Assembly: GCA_002238645.1 (NCBI GenBank)
Contig: MPMT01000017.1
Coordinates: 1 to 64,000, forward strand
DNA length: 64,000 nt
Reading direction: 5' to 3'
Source of the DNA: Alphaproteobacteria bacterium bin52
GTDB taxonomy: Bacteria; Pseudomonadota; Alphaproteobacteria; Thalassobaculales; Thalassobaculaceae
Below, piece after piece: positions 27,954-37,960 of this stretch (the first letter of the stretch is position 1; each line of letters opens with the position of its first letter). The position numbers and the translations under genes were made by a program. Under the pieces are notes generated by a model. It did not search any database. It worked only from the letters and a program-made list of their open reading frames with translations, and had not been told where the DNA came from.

Positions 27954-28571
27954 CTAGTCCTCGATCATCCGCTGCTGGCGCAGCCAGGCAAGCAACGGCA
28001 ACAGTGGCAGGCCCATGATGGTAAACCAGTCCCCCTCGACCGCGCTGAACAGGTGACTCCCCGTGCCCTCGAGCCGATATCCTCCGACCGAACCGGCAAG
28101 GTCGTGTGCGTCCGCAGCAAGGTACCGCTCGAGGAACCGTTCACCAAGCGGTCGCATGGCAAGCCGGGCGGTATCCACCGCCTGCCAGAGCACCGCGCCG
28201 CCACGGCACGCCGCGACCGCACTCGTGAGCGTGTGACTTGTACCGGCGAGTGTCTCGATCTGGCCGCGCAGTGCCGCGGGGGTTTCCGGTTTGCCCAGCC
28301 AGCGGCCCCGGTGTTCGAGAAGCTGGTCGGCTCCCAGCACCACCGCGTCGGGATGCCCACGACTGACCTGGACGGCCTTGGCCGCAGCAAGGGCACAGGC
28401 GGCAGCCGGGGTGGCGGCGCCATCGTGCTCAAGGCCCGCGCGCAGTGCCGGTTCGTCGACCCGCGCCGGAACGATGCGGAAGACAAGCCCGGCATCACGC
28501 AGCAGGCGGGCCCGGGTCGGGCTTGCCGACGCGAGCACCAGGTCGGCCGTCCCGCGTGTCAGTGTCGCCAC
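27954..28571 (-). CDS. maf: Maf family nucleotide pyrophosphatase
   Basis: A house-cleaning pyrophosphatase acting on non-canonical or modified nucleoside triphosphates. The 205-residue protein has LASASPTRARLLRDAGL (about 13-29; the more common S-P-R-R is S-P-T-R here), the GADQLLEHRG motif (about 82) with the catalytic aspartate, and SVGGYRLEGTGSHLFSAVEGDWFTIMGLPL near the end. It starts 2 bases after the PPSR stop. YceF- and YhdE-type substrates cannot be told apart by eye. Confidence 0.92.
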   Translation of the reverse strand: MATLTRGTADLVLASASPTRARLLRDAGLVFRIVPARVDEPALRAGLEHDGAATPAAACALAAAKAVQVSRGHPDAVVLGADQLLEHRGRWLGKPETPAALRGQIETLAGTSHTLTSAVAACRGGAVLWQAVDTARLAMRPLGERFLERYLAADAHDLAGSVGGYRLEGTGSHLFSAVEGDWFTIMGLPLLPLLAWLRQQRMIED

Positions 28572-28573
28572 CC

Positions 28574-29395
28574 CTATCCCTCGCGGCCGTGAAACCGGGC
28601 ATAGTGCTGCAGGATTCCGGCGGCCGTCTCCTCAATCGACCGGCGCGTGACATCGATGACCGGCCATCCCTCCGAGTGGAACAGCCGGCGCGCCGCCGTC
28701 ACCTCCCGGCGCACGGTCTCGAGATCGACATAGTCGCTTCCCTGTTCCTGTCTGAGCATGAGCATGCGGTTTCGCCGCAGCTGCGTCAGTCTGACCGGAT
28801 CATTGGTCAGCCCCACGATCAGGCGTCCGCGCACTGTCTGGATCTGCGGCGGCAGCGGCATCCCCGAGACCAGGGGCACGTTTGCGACCTTGTAACCCCG
28901 GTTGGCAAGATAGAGCGCGGTCGGCGTCTTTGAGGTCCGGGACACGCCAAGCAGGATGATGTCTGCTGCATCCAGGCTGTCGAGCAACTGCCCGTCATCA
29001 TGGGTGAGGGTGTAGTCCATCGCCTCGATCCGCTCGAAATAGGCGGCATCCAGGCGGTGTTGCCGGCCCGGGCGGCCCTCGCTCTCCACCCCCAGATACT
29101 TGCCCAGGGTATCCAGGACCTGATCGAGGACCGGGACGCACGGCACCTGCAGGCGCTGGCATCCGTCCTCGAGACGGCGGCACAGGGTCTTGTCGATGAT
29201 GGTGTAGAGAACCGGTCCGGGGTAGGACTCGATCGCGGTGAGGATCCGGTCCACGTGTTCGCCTGAACGAACCAGCGACCAGACGTGCTCGGTGGCCCGC
29301 ACCCCCTGGAACTGGACCATGCACGCGCGCACGACCTGGTGGTTTGTCTCCCCTGTCGCATCCGATACAAGGTGAATGTGAATTCGCGTCGACAT
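28574..29395 (-). CDS. ppsR: Pyruvate-phosphate dikinase/PEP synthase regulatory kinase-phosphorylase (DUF299)
   Basis: A 273-residue bifunctional ADP-dependent kinase and Pi-dependent phosphorylase that switches pyruvate phosphate dikinase or PEP synthase off and on. It has HLVSDATGET at the N-terminus, the P-loop-like LLGVSRTSKTPTALYLANRG (about 146-165) and GLTNDPVRLTQLRRNR (about 200). This is the gene known as RP001 or duf299 that flanks the origin in Rickettsia and Caulobacter, and it diverges from hemE here as there. Confidence 0.94.
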   Translation of the reverse strand: MSTRIHIHLVSDATGETNHQVVRACMVQFQGVRATEHVWSLVRSGEHVDRILTAIESYPGPVLYTIIDKTLCRRLEDGCQRLQVPCVPVLDQVLDTLGKYLGVESEGRPGRQHRLDAAYFERIEAMDYTLTHDDGQLLDSLDAADIILLGVSRTSKTPTALYLANRGYKVANVPLVSGMPLPPQIQTVRGRLIVGLTNDPVRLTQLRRNRMLMLRQEQGSDYVDLETVRREVTAARRLFHSEGWPVIDVTRRSIEETAAGILQHYARFHGREG

Positions 29396-29721
29396 CGACT
29401 CCGCACCAGGCCCGCGGGGGCAGAACGGTTTGTGGAAGAAATGACAGTCTTGTTACAGCCGGCCGGGATACTCACGGTTTTCCCAGCACCTCTCATCTGC
29501 GGCAATGGCCAAATACCGTGAATCCACGACCTGTGGAAAAACGCCCGGTATTGCGGCTGAACCGGTTCCGATGCCCGGCTCCGACAGCCGTCCATGCCCG
29601 CCGGCGTGGGTGAACATCTTCTGAAGAACCTGTTCGTTCATGCAGAATTCCACTACTCACCACTCCCCAACTCAACAGTCATACTAAAGTATATGTCATA
29701 CATGGGTTGAAAGGGACGTGT
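29396..29721. other. oriC: Candidate chromosomal replication origin (oriC)
   Basis: This 326-base divergent spacer lies between duf299/PPSR and hemE, which is exactly where oriC sits in Caulobacter and Rickettsia. Visible elements are DnaA-box-like TGTGGAAAA (29532-29540, one mismatch from TGTGGATAA) and TGTGGAAGA (29431-29439, two mismatches) in the same orientation. Two GANTC methylation sites (29397-29401 and 29520-29524) are present. An AT-rich end at 29670-29702 has a repeated GTCATAC (29678-29684 and 29695-29701) flanking ATACTAAAGTAT. No CtrA-type TTAA-N7-TTAA is seen. Position is the strongest argument. Confidence 0.65.
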
Positions 29722-30756
29722 GTGAATGAACCTCTGATCCTGCAGGCCCTGGCCGGCGCCCGGACGTCCCGGCCACCGTTCTGGCTCATGCGCCAGGCTG
29801 GGCGGTACCTGCCTGAATACCGTGCGGTGCGCGCGAAGCGGGACACCTTTCTCGAACTGTGCCTTGATCCGCCACTGGCGGCCGAGGTCACGCTGCAGCC
29901 GGTCCGCCGGTTCGGTCCGGACGCCGCCATCGTGTTCTCCGATATCCTGGTCATCCCGTTCCTGCTTGGCCGCGACGTCCGGTTCGTGGAGGGGACCGGA
30001 CCCGTGCTGGATGCGATCGACAGCGTGCACGAACTGGGCCCGCTACCCGCACGGATGACCGCATCGAGGATCGCGCCGGTCTACGAGACCATCGCGCGGG
30101 TGCGCGCGGCGCTTCCCGGCGAGGTGGCGCTGATCGGGTTTGCCGGGGCTCCATGGACCGTCGCGACCTACATGGTGGAGGGCGGAAGCAGCCGGGATTA
30201 CCTGCGCACGAGGCGGTGGCTCTATGCCGACCCGGAAGGGTTCTCCGCGCTGATCGAGGCGCTGATCGAGGCGACCATCGCCCATCTCGACGCTCAGGTC
30301 GAGGCGGGCGCCCAGGTCGTGAAGCTGTTCGACAGCTGGGCCGGGGTTCTGGCTCCGCCCGCCTTCGAGCGATGGTGCATCACGCCGACCAGGCGCATCG
30401 TTGCCGCGCTGCACCGGCGTCATCCTGGTGTGCCCGTTATCGGTTTCCCGCGTGGTGCGGGAGCCGGCTACGCTGAGTTTGTCCGTGGTTCCGGTGTCGA
30501 TGCGGTGGCGATCGATACCTCGGTCCCGCCCGAGTGGGCCGCGCGGGTCCTGCAGCCGCTGGTTCCGGTGCAGGGCAATCTCGACCCGGCGGCTCTGGTT
30601 GCGGGAGGCACGGGCATGGCCGGTGAGGTGCGCAGGATTACCCGCGCGCTGTCGCGCGGCGCGCATGTCTTCAATCTTGGCCACGGGGTATTGCCCTCCA
30701 CGCCACCGGATCACGTCGGGGAGCTGGCGGAGCTGCTCAGGTCGGGAACGGTCTAG
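29722..30756 (+). CDS. hemE: Uroporphyrinogen decarboxylase
   Basis: The product converts uroporphyrinogen III to coproporphyrinogen III in heme synthesis. The 344-residue protein has PPFWLMRQAGRYLPEYR (active-site entry), FSDILVIPFLLGRDV with the catalytic aspartate, GFAGAPWTVATYMVEG, and the C-terminal FNLGHGVLPSTPPDHV. The GTG at 29722 is chosen because AAGGGA lies 5 bases upstream; the alternative TTG at 29707 would overlap that site. hemJ follows after 9 bases. Confidence 0.95.
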   Translation: MNEPLILQALAGARTSRPPFWLMRQAGRYLPEYRAVRAKRDTFLELCLDPPLAAEVTLQPVRRFGPDAAIVFSDILVIPFLLGRDVRFVEGTGPVLDAIDSVHELGPLPARMTASRIAPVYETIARVRAALPGEVALIGFAGAPWTVATYMVEGGSSRDYLRTRRWLYADPEGFSALIEALIEATIAHLDAQVEAGAQVVKLFDSWAGVLAPPAFERWCITPTRRIVAALHRRHPGVPVIGFPRGAGAGYAEFVRGSGVDAVAIDTSVPPEWAARVLQPLVPVQGNLDPAALVAGGTGMAGEVRRITRALSRGAHVFNLGHGVLPSTPPDHVGELAELLRSGTV

Positions 30757-30765
30757 GAGCCACGG

Positions 30766-31200
30766 ATGACCGAGTTCTACCCATGGATCAAGGCGGCGCA
30801 CGTGATCAGCGTGATGTCCTGGATGGCGGGCATGCTCTACCTGCCGCGCCTGTTCGTCTACCACGCCGACGCCGCGCCCGGTTCGGAGCTGTCGGAGACG
30901 CTGAAGCTGATGGAGCGCCGCCTGCTGCGATTCATCATCAACCCGGCGATGATCGCGAGCTTCCTGTTCGGCTTGTGGATGCTGCTCCTCGACCCGGTCC
31001 TGCTCGAACAGTCGTGGATGTGGGTCAAGCTGCTGGCTCTGGTGGGCCTGACGGGGGTACACGGCGCGCTGGCGCGCTGGCGCCGGTTCTTCGAACGCGA
31101 CGCCAACATGCTGCCGGCCCGCACCTACAGGATCGTCAACGAGCTGCCGACGCTGCTGATGGCGATCATCGTTGTCCTGGTGATTGTCCGGCCATTCTGA
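30766..31200 (+). CDS. hemJ: Protoporphyrinogen IX oxidase HemJ
   Basis: The product is a membrane heme-b enzyme that oxidises protoporphyrinogen IX, the form found in most alphaproteobacteria and cyanobacteria. The 144-residue protein has four hydrophobic helices. The conserved histidine (KAAHVISVMSWMAGMLYLPRLFVYH) and ERRLLRFIINPAM are visible. The hemE-hemJ-rho order is normal for this group. Confidence 0.94.
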   Translation: MTEFYPWIKAAHVISVMSWMAGMLYLPRLFVYHADAAPGSELSETLKLMERRLLRFIINPAMIASFLFGLWMLLLDPVLLEQSWMWVKLLALVGLTGVHGALARWRRFFERDANMLPARTYRIVNELPTLLMAIIVVLVIVRPF

Positions 31201-31366
31201 AGCCGGCGCGGGAGTAGCGACGGCAGAATAGGATTTGACACCCGTGCCGGAGATTGGGTAGACAACAAACAGTCAGGCGCCCTACGGGACTGCCGCACCT
31301 GCGTGCACCCGCCTCTCTGCCTGCCCTTCCCTGCCTTGCCCCGCAGCTTCCACAAAGCTGGTTGCC

Positions 31367-32626
<1,260 letters not shown>

Positions 32627-32656
32627 CGCCGAACATCCAACCTGCAGGGCCGGCAC

Positions 32657-33655
32657 ATGAACCGGATATTCTCGGGCATCCAGCCGTCGGGAAACCTCCA
32701 GCTCGGCAACTACCTGGGCGCGATCCGCAACTGGGCCAGGATGCAGGACAGCCACGAGTGCATCTACTGCGTGGTCGACCTGCACGCGATCACGGTGCCC
32801 CAGGACCCGGCGGAGCTGAGAAGGGCGACGCGGGAAGTCGCCGCCGGCGTCATCGCCGGCGGCGTCGATCCGGACCGCTCGGTGATCTTCGTCCAGAGCC
32901 AGGCTCCCGAACATGCCGAGCTGGCGTGGATCCTCAACTGCGTTGCCAGACTCGGCTGGCTCAACCGCATGACCCAGTTCAAGGACAAGGCGGGCGCCGA
33001 CCGCGACGGCGCCACGGTCGGGCTGTATACCTACCCGGTCCTGCAGGCTGCGGATGTCCTTGCCTACAAGGCGACCGATGTTCCGGTCGGTGAAGACCAG
33101 AAACAGCACATCGAGCTTGCCCGGGACATCGCCCAGGCCTTCAATTCCATGTTCGACACCGACTTCTTCCCGCTGCCCGAGCCGCGCATCCAGCCCGAAG
33201 CCGCCCGGATCATGAGCCTGCGCGACGGCACCCGGAAAATGAGCAAGTCGGATCCGTCCGACTACTCGCGCATCAACATGACTGACGGCGCGGACCTGAT
33301 CGCCCGCAAGATCCGGCGCGCGAAGACCGACCCGGCCCCGCTTCCCGATCACGCTGAAGCGCTCGAGGGCCGCCCGGAAGCCCGGAACCTGGTCACGATC
33401 TACGCAGCGCTCGCCGAGGTGTCGCAGGAGACCGTTGTCGAGCGATTTGCCGGCAAGGGGTTCGGAATCTTCAAGTCGGAACTCGCTGATCTCGCCGTCG
33501 CCGTACTCGGACCGATCGGCGAGGAGATGCAGCGCCTGATGGCAGCGCCCGACGAGGTCGATGCGATCCTGGGCCGCGGCAACGCCCGGGCCCGCGAAAT
33601 TTCCGGGCCGATCATTCGTGCAGCACAGGACATCGTCGGGTTCCACCGGGCGTGA
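32657..33655 (+). CDS. trpS: Tryptophanyl-tRNA synthetase
   Basis: A 332-residue class Ic synthetase that charges tRNA-Trp. The HIGH-type motif is within [16 protein letters not shown] (6-21) and the KMSKS loop is KMSKSD (about 196-201). [10 protein letters not shown] and [15 protein letters not shown] are further signatures. In most relatives trpS follows murJ; here it follows rho. Confidence 0.97.
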   Translation: MNRIFSGIQPSGNLQLGNYLGAIRNWARMQDSHECIYCVVDLHAITVPQDPAELRRATREVAAGVIAGGVDPDRSVIFVQSQAPEHAELAWILNCVARLGWLNRMTQFKDKAGADRDGATVGLYTYPVLQAADVLAYKATDVPVGEDQKQHIELARDIAQAFNSMFDTDFFPLPEPRIQPEAARIMSLRDGTRKMSKSDPSDYSRINMTDGADLIARKIRRAKTDPAPLPDHAEALEGRPEARNLVTIYAALAEVSQETVVERFAGKGFGIFKSELADLAVAVLGPIGEEMQRLMAAPDEVDAILGRGNARAREISGPIIRAAQDIVGFHRA

Positions 33656-33729
33656 CGGCTTGAACTCGACGGAGGCTCCTGTCACACTGGCCACAGGTTT
33701 TGCCGCGTATTGCGGAGAACAGGACAATC

Positions 33730-34299
33730 ATGTTCATCCAGACGGAAGAGACCCCGAATCCGGCCACGCTGAAGTTCCTGCCGGGCCGCACGGTCCTGGG
33801 AAATGGCAGCGTCGACTACCGGTCGATCGAGGAAACAGCGCATTCTCCCCTCGCCCAGACGCTGTTCGCCATCGACGGCGTGACCAGCGTGTTCCTTGCC
33901 GACGACTTTCTGACCGTCGGCAAGCGCGAGGACAAGGACTGGCGGGTGATGAAGCCCGTGGTTCTCGGGGCCATCATGGAGCATTTCACCCGCGGCCTGC
34001 CGGTGGTGACCGACGCGGTGGAGCCACCCGGCGACACGGACGCGGAAGACAGCGAGGTCGTCGCGAAGATCAAGGAACTGCTCTACACGCGCGTCCGCCC
34101 TGCGGTGGCCCAGGACGGCGGCGACATCGTGTTCGAGGCGTTCGAGGACGGGGTCGTCACCCTGCAGATGCGCGGTGCCTGTGCCGGCTGTCCAAGTTCC
34201 ACGGCCACGCTCAAGATGGGCATCGAGAACATGCTCCGGCACTACATTCCCGAGGTCAGGGAGGTACGCGCCGCCGGGCTCGAATACGCGCCCTGGTAA
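33730..34299 (+). CDS. Iron-sulfur cluster scaffold protein, NfuA/NifU type
   Basis: A 189-residue protein with an N-terminal Nfu_N domain (MFIQTEETPNPATLKFLPG) and a C-terminal NifU domain ending with the cluster-binding CAGCPSSTATLKMGIENMLR, where the C-x-x-C carries a [4Fe-4S] cluster in the dimer. It delivers clusters to apoproteins. The ATG at 33730 fits the conserved N-terminus; ten extra residues from 33700 do not. Confidence 0.94.
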   Translation: MFIQTEETPNPATLKFLPGRTVLGNGSVDYRSIEETAHSPLAQTLFAIDGVTSVFLADDFLTVGKREDKDWRVMKPVVLGAIMEHFTRGLPVVTDAVEPPGDTDAEDSEVVAKIKELLYTRVRPAVAQDGGDIVFEAFEDGVVTLQMRGACAGCPSSTATLKMGIENMLRHYIPEVREVRAAGLEYAPW

Positions 34300-34310
34300 G
34301 CCGGTAGCGA

Positions 34311-35255
34311 ATGGACACTGCCGGTCGGGTCGTCTTGCCCGCACTGCTGTGTGCCACGGCACTTGCGACATTTCTCGTTCTCGCGGCCGGCGTGCGGATC
34401 ATGGCGCCGCCACGTGGACTGCAGGCGCCCGCTGCCGGTCCGGAGGAAATCCGGATCCGCCTGTTCCGGGTGGCCGGCAGCGCCGAGCTTGAGCAGCTGT
34501 TCGAACGGCACGACTACGAGCTCGATGCGGTTCGTTCCGGAGAAACGCCGGTCCCTGTCCTGCTTGCGGAAACCCTGCCGCGGGACCTCGGCACCGTGCC
34601 GTTGCGCGGCGGGCGCAAGTCCCTGTTCCTCGCTGCGGTACTGCCGAGCGTGCTCTACTGCAATGAACTGGTACTGGTGCGCCGCCGCAGGTTTGAGCAG
34701 CTCTGGAACGAGGAGGCAACACCGGCCGCAACCGGTGCGTGGGTCGAGGTACTGGCACACCGCTACGGTCTCGAGGAGCTGGCGCCCGAAGAGTTGCTGC
34801 GCCGGGTCGACACGGTTCCCGTGTCGCTGGCTCTTGCCCAGGCCGCTGTCGAGAGCGGGTGGGGAACATCGAGATTTGCGCGTCAGGGCAATGCGCTGTT
34901 CGGGGTGCGGACCTGGGTGATGGACGAGGGGCTGGTTCCCGATGACAGCGGTCCCGGCACGACCTTCGGGGTAAGGCGCTACCGGACTGTCACACACTCG
35001 GTCTGTTCATACATCCACAATCTGAACGTGAGCGATCACTACGCCTCGTTCCGCGAGGCCAGGCAACGGCTGCGCCGGGACGGTGTTGCGCGACAGCGCT
35101 GGGGACACGAGCTTGCAGACCACCTGCAGCGCTACTCCGAGCAGGGAGCGCGCTATACCGAAGTGGTGAGGTCGGTGATCTCGGGAAACGCGCTCGATGA
35201 CTTCGAAACCGTCAACCTTAGCGGTGATCCGGAGCAGGTGGCCGCAGGCAGCTGA
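34311..35255 (+). CDS. Bax-like glucosaminidase-domain protein
   Basis: A 314-residue membrane-anchored or secreted protein with an N-terminal hydrophobic helix (about 7-30). The C-terminal part resembles E. coli Bax and the GH73 glucosaminidase fold: VSLALAQAAVESGWGTSRFARQGNALFGVRTW (about 168-199) with the catalytic glutamate in AVESGWG, followed by RRYRTVTHSVCSYIHNLN. It would cleave peptidoglycan glycan strands. It begins 11 bases after nfuA and converges with a deacetylase gene. Confidence 0.86.
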   Translation: MDTAGRVVLPALLCATALATFLVLAAGVRIMAPPRGLQAPAAGPEEIRIRLFRVAGSAELEQLFERHDYELDAVRSGETPVPVLLAETLPRDLGTVPLRGGRKSLFLAAVLPSVLYCNELVLVRRRRFEQLWNEEATPAATGAWVEVLAHRYGLEELAPEELLRRVDTVPVSLALAQAAVESGWGTSRFARQGNALFGVRTWVMDEGLVPDDSGPGTTFGVRRYRTVTHSVCSYIHNLNVSDHYASFREARQRLRRDGVARQRWGHELADHLQRYSEQGARYTEVVRSVISGNALDDFETVNLSGDPEQVAAGS

Positions 35256-35262
35256 TCCGGGA

Positions 35263-36297
35263 TCAGGACACGGGAGAGAGGAACTGCACGCCGAACCACC
35301 GCCAGCGGGCATCCGGCCCGGGCATGGTGCAATTCACCCGCGAGCGTCCCGGGGGCAGCAGGGTGTGGAACCGGGCCTCGACCCGGCGCCCGAGCACCTC
35401 GAGGTCAAGTCCGCCGCCGGAACTCGCGAAACAGGCCAGCCGGTCAAGGTGACCAAGCCTGTCGGGCACGGTAAAGCCGAACGGCGGCGGGTTCTGTGCG
35501 ATGACCGGATTTGCAGGAAGGACATCGGTTACCGGCAGCGGAAGCGCATTGATGACCAGACGGAAACGATCGAGTCCGCCGTAGCGCTCGTTCAGCGGAA
35601 ACCGTGGAAGAGAAAGCCGGTCGGCGCCCGCATGGACCACGCCCGAGTGCTGGCCGAAGGCGATCTCGAACCCGTGCCGGCGCACCAGGCCGCGGACCTC
35701 GGGATCATATTCGCCGAACGGGTAGGCAAACAGCCGTGGCTGCTCGCCAAGCTCGGCGAGGAACCGGGCATTCGACTCTTCGAGTTCGCGGTCCGCATCC
35801 TCGCGGGAGATGCGTGTCATGTGCGGATGGGTTCGAGTCTGGCTGCCGATTGTGACCCCGGCGCGATGCAGCTCGCGCAACTGGTCCCAGCTCATGGAGC
35901 TGGCGCGGTTGTAATCGACCGGATCGGTCGCCACGAACAGGGTAAACGGGAACCCGGCGTCCCGGAGCCGCGGCCAGGCTTCCCGGTAGACCGAGAGAAA
36001 CGCGTCGTCGATGGTCAGCCCGACGGTCCGGTCGGGCAGCGCCTCCGCGTTCCGGACCCGCGCGACAATTTCGGGCACTGGCAGGACCGCGTAGTCCCCG
36101 CTGGCGAGTTCGCGCAGGTGTGCCTCGAACTGGTCCAGCCGGATGCTGGTGCTTGGATGCTCCGACTCGCCGAAGCGGTGGTAGACGAGAATGACGGCGG
36201 AAGGCTCGGCAGCCCGCGGCACCTGCGCCAGGACGCATGCGGCAAGCAGCGAAAAGACCGTCCAGTTAATGCGGGAGCGATGCCAGGCACGTGCCAT
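35263..36297 (-). CDS. Secreted polysaccharide deacetylase (NodB domain)
   Basis: A 344-residue protein with an N-terminal signal segment (INWTVFSLLAACVLAQVPRA). A NodB-homology domain follows: ILVYHRFGESEHPSTSI, then motif 1 LTIDDAFLSVYREAW with the catalytic D-D pair, and motif 2 IGSQTRTHPHM. Motif 3 is RLFAYPFGEYD. The first metal histidine of motif 2 (usually S-H-T-x-x-H) is glutamine here. The C-terminal 100 residues form an extra domain of unknown fold. It would deacetylate N-acetylated glycans in the periplasm. The start at 36297 is chosen for the signal peptide. Confidence 0.87.
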   Translation of the reverse strand: MARAWHRSRINWTVFSLLAACVLAQVPRAAEPSAVILVYHRFGESEHPSTSIRLDQFEAHLRELASGDYAVLPVPEIVARVRNAEALPDRTVGLTIDDAFLSVYREAWPRLRDAGFPFTLFVATDPVDYNRASSMSWDQLRELHRAGVTIGSQTRTHPHMTRISREDADRELEESNARFLAELGEQPRLFAYPFGEYDPEVRGLVRRHGFEIAFGQHSGVVHAGADRLSLPRFPLNERYGGLDRFRLVINALPLPVTDVLPANPVIAQNPPPFGFTVPDRLGHLDRLACFASSGGGLDLEVLGRRVEARFHTLLPPGRSRVNCTMPGPDARWRWFGVQFLSPVS

Positions 36298-36671
36298 CCG
36301 GAGACTCTCGCTGTCCAGACCGGTGTCGCGCGCATTATACTCCGCAGCCCGATCACGACGCCAGAATGCCGGCCGGCGGAAGAGACCGGAACCGCGGGCA
36401 AGGGACGGCGGTGCAGGCAGGATGCTCATGTTCTTGCCTGGTTCCGGAAATATTCGCGTCACGGACCGTGCGCCGTCACAGGCGCCGGGTCACGACAGAG
36501 ACGCGACAGGATCCGTCACGTGGCCCTCGGTTGCGCCGACCTTGCTGCGGCGCCGGTCGTTCCGGCCCCGGAATCCGGGACTCCGGCGCGGTGTGGCTGG
36601 TGCGTGAACCGAGAAACCGGCCGCAGGACGGCAGTGCCAGGCTGTCAGGTTCCCGGCACGGATCCCGTGTG
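36298..36671. other. Divergent spacer between deacetylase gene and tsaB
   Basis: About 374 bases without a recognisable gene. Both strands read open for long stretches because of high GC, but the translations show no domain. It must hold the promoters for the deacetylase gene and tsaB; none is clear. Confidence 0.4.
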
Positions 36672-37340
36672 GTGCAGCCCGTGATCCTGGCGCTGGATTC
36701 CTCGGGAGCGAGCTGTTCGGTCGCGCTGCGGCACAACGGAGCCATCGTGGACTGCCTGCGCCGCGAGCTTGCACATGGTCACGCCGCCGTTCTCCCACCG
36801 ATGATCCGCAGCGTTCTCGACGGTATCGCCTGCGAACAGCTCCGGGCGATCGCCGTGGTGGTCGGGCCCGGCTCCTTCACCGGTATCCGCATCGCAATTG
36901 CTGCGGCCCGCGGACTGGCCCTGGCGCTGGAGTTGCCGCTCGTGGGAACGAGCGGGTTCGATGCAATCGGGTTGCGCGCAGGCCGGCTCCCGGCCAGGGC
37001 GGGAACCCGGGATGTGATCGCGATCGACAGCCGCAGGGCCGAGCCCTTCGTCGAGGTGCGCGACGAGACGGGAACGGTTGTGGAGGCCGGGCAGGCTGTC
37101 GAGGTCGACGCATTCTGGCGCGGCTTTGCGACCCGCCATGGCTCCGGTGCCACGGTTCGTCTCTGGGGCGACGGGTCCGGGAGGATGTCCGCGGCGAGCG
37201 CCGGCACGCGAATCCTGGCTGTCGATGCCAACGGGCCGTCGGCAGCGGAAGCGTCGGCCGTTGCCGAGGAGAAACTGCAAACCGGGGCCCTGCCCGATCC
37301 GCGCTCGGTTCGTCCGCTCTATCTTCGGGCGCCGCTGTGA
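36672..37340 (+). CDS. tsaB: tRNA N6-threonylcarbamoyladenosine synthesis protein TsaB
   Basis: The product is the TsaD partner needed for t6A37 in tRNAs reading ANN codons. The 222-residue ASKHA-fold protein starts ILALDSSGASCSVAL, then GHAAVLPPMIRSVLD and VVVGPGSFTGIRIAIAAARGLA (the family's GPGSFTGLR motif). Adjacent GTG codons at 36669, 36672 and 36681 are all possible starts; no ATG fits. The stop overlaps the rimI GTG. Confidence 0.93.
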   Translation: MQPVILALDSSGASCSVALRHNGAIVDCLRRELAHGHAAVLPPMIRSVLDGIACEQLRAIAVVVGPGSFTGIRIAIAAARGLALALELPLVGTSGFDAIGLRAGRLPARAGTRDVIAIDSRRAEPFVEVRDETGTVVEAGQAVEVDAFWRGFATRHGSGATVRLWGDGSGRMSAASAGTRILAVDANGPSAAEASAVAEEKLQTGALPDPRSVRPLYLRAPL

Positions 37341-37921
37341 GCCGGACAGGGCTGTACCGGTGCCGGGGGGATGCCGCAAGGGTCGGGCCGCTCGCACGGG
37401 GCGTGGCGATTGGCGCCATCGAGACGCTCCTGCCTGTCGGCTCGGGCTGGACCAGATGCGCGATCGAGCGCGCCGTCGGGTCGGGCGAGGCCGATCTGCT
37501 GGCGCTGGTCCGCCAGGGCGCCGGCATGCCGGCGACGGTGTGCGGCTGCGTGTTGTGGCGCGCCATCGTCCCGGAGGCCGAGATCCTCCAGGTCGTGGTC
37601 CGTCATGCGTGGCGCGGACGTGGCTATGGATCGAGGATGCTCGCTGCGTGTTCCGACATCATGCTGGCTTCGGGCGTGCGGGATGTGTTTCTCGAGGTTG
37701 CGTCGGGAAACAGGCCGGCGCTGGCGCTCTACCGGTCCGCCGGTTTCCGCGCGATGGGTCGACGGACCGGATATTTCGGCAGTCAGGACGCAGTGCTGAT
37801 GCGATCTGCAGTGTTGCTGCGGTCAGGTTACGTCAACAGGTTCAACCTGATGAGAACGGAAAGACAGAACAACTGTGATGAAAACCTGTTGCGCAAGGCT
37901 GATACCTGCTCTATTCAATAG
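37337..37921 (+). CDS. rimI: Ribosomal-protein-alanine N-acetyltransferase, RimI-like
   Basis: A GNAT acetyltransferase, next to tsaB as usual. The acetyl-CoA site is VVRHAWRGRGYGSRML (about 90-105, R-G-x-G-x-G), followed by VFLEVASGNRPALALYRSAGFRAMGRRTGYF. The start is GTG 37337, overlapping the tsaB stop. The 194 residues are about 40 longer than typical: after about residue 155 the tail (LLRSGYVNRFNLMRTE...) looks unlike the family and is encoded by AT-richer DNA, as if the original stop had been lost. The acetylation target is not proven. Confidence 0.86.
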   Translation: MSRTGLYRCRGDAARVGPLARGVAIGAIETLLPVGSGWTRCAIERAVGSGEADLLALVRQGAGMPATVCGCVLWRAIVPEAEILQVVVRHAWRGRGYGSRMLAACSDIMLASGVRDVFLEVASGNRPALALYRSAGFRAMGRRTGYFGSQDAVLMRSAVLLRSGYVNRFNLMRTERQNNCDENLLRKADTCSIQ

Positions 37922-37960
37922 CGACATATCCAATAACCCATGAACTGGAAGACCCGAGGC

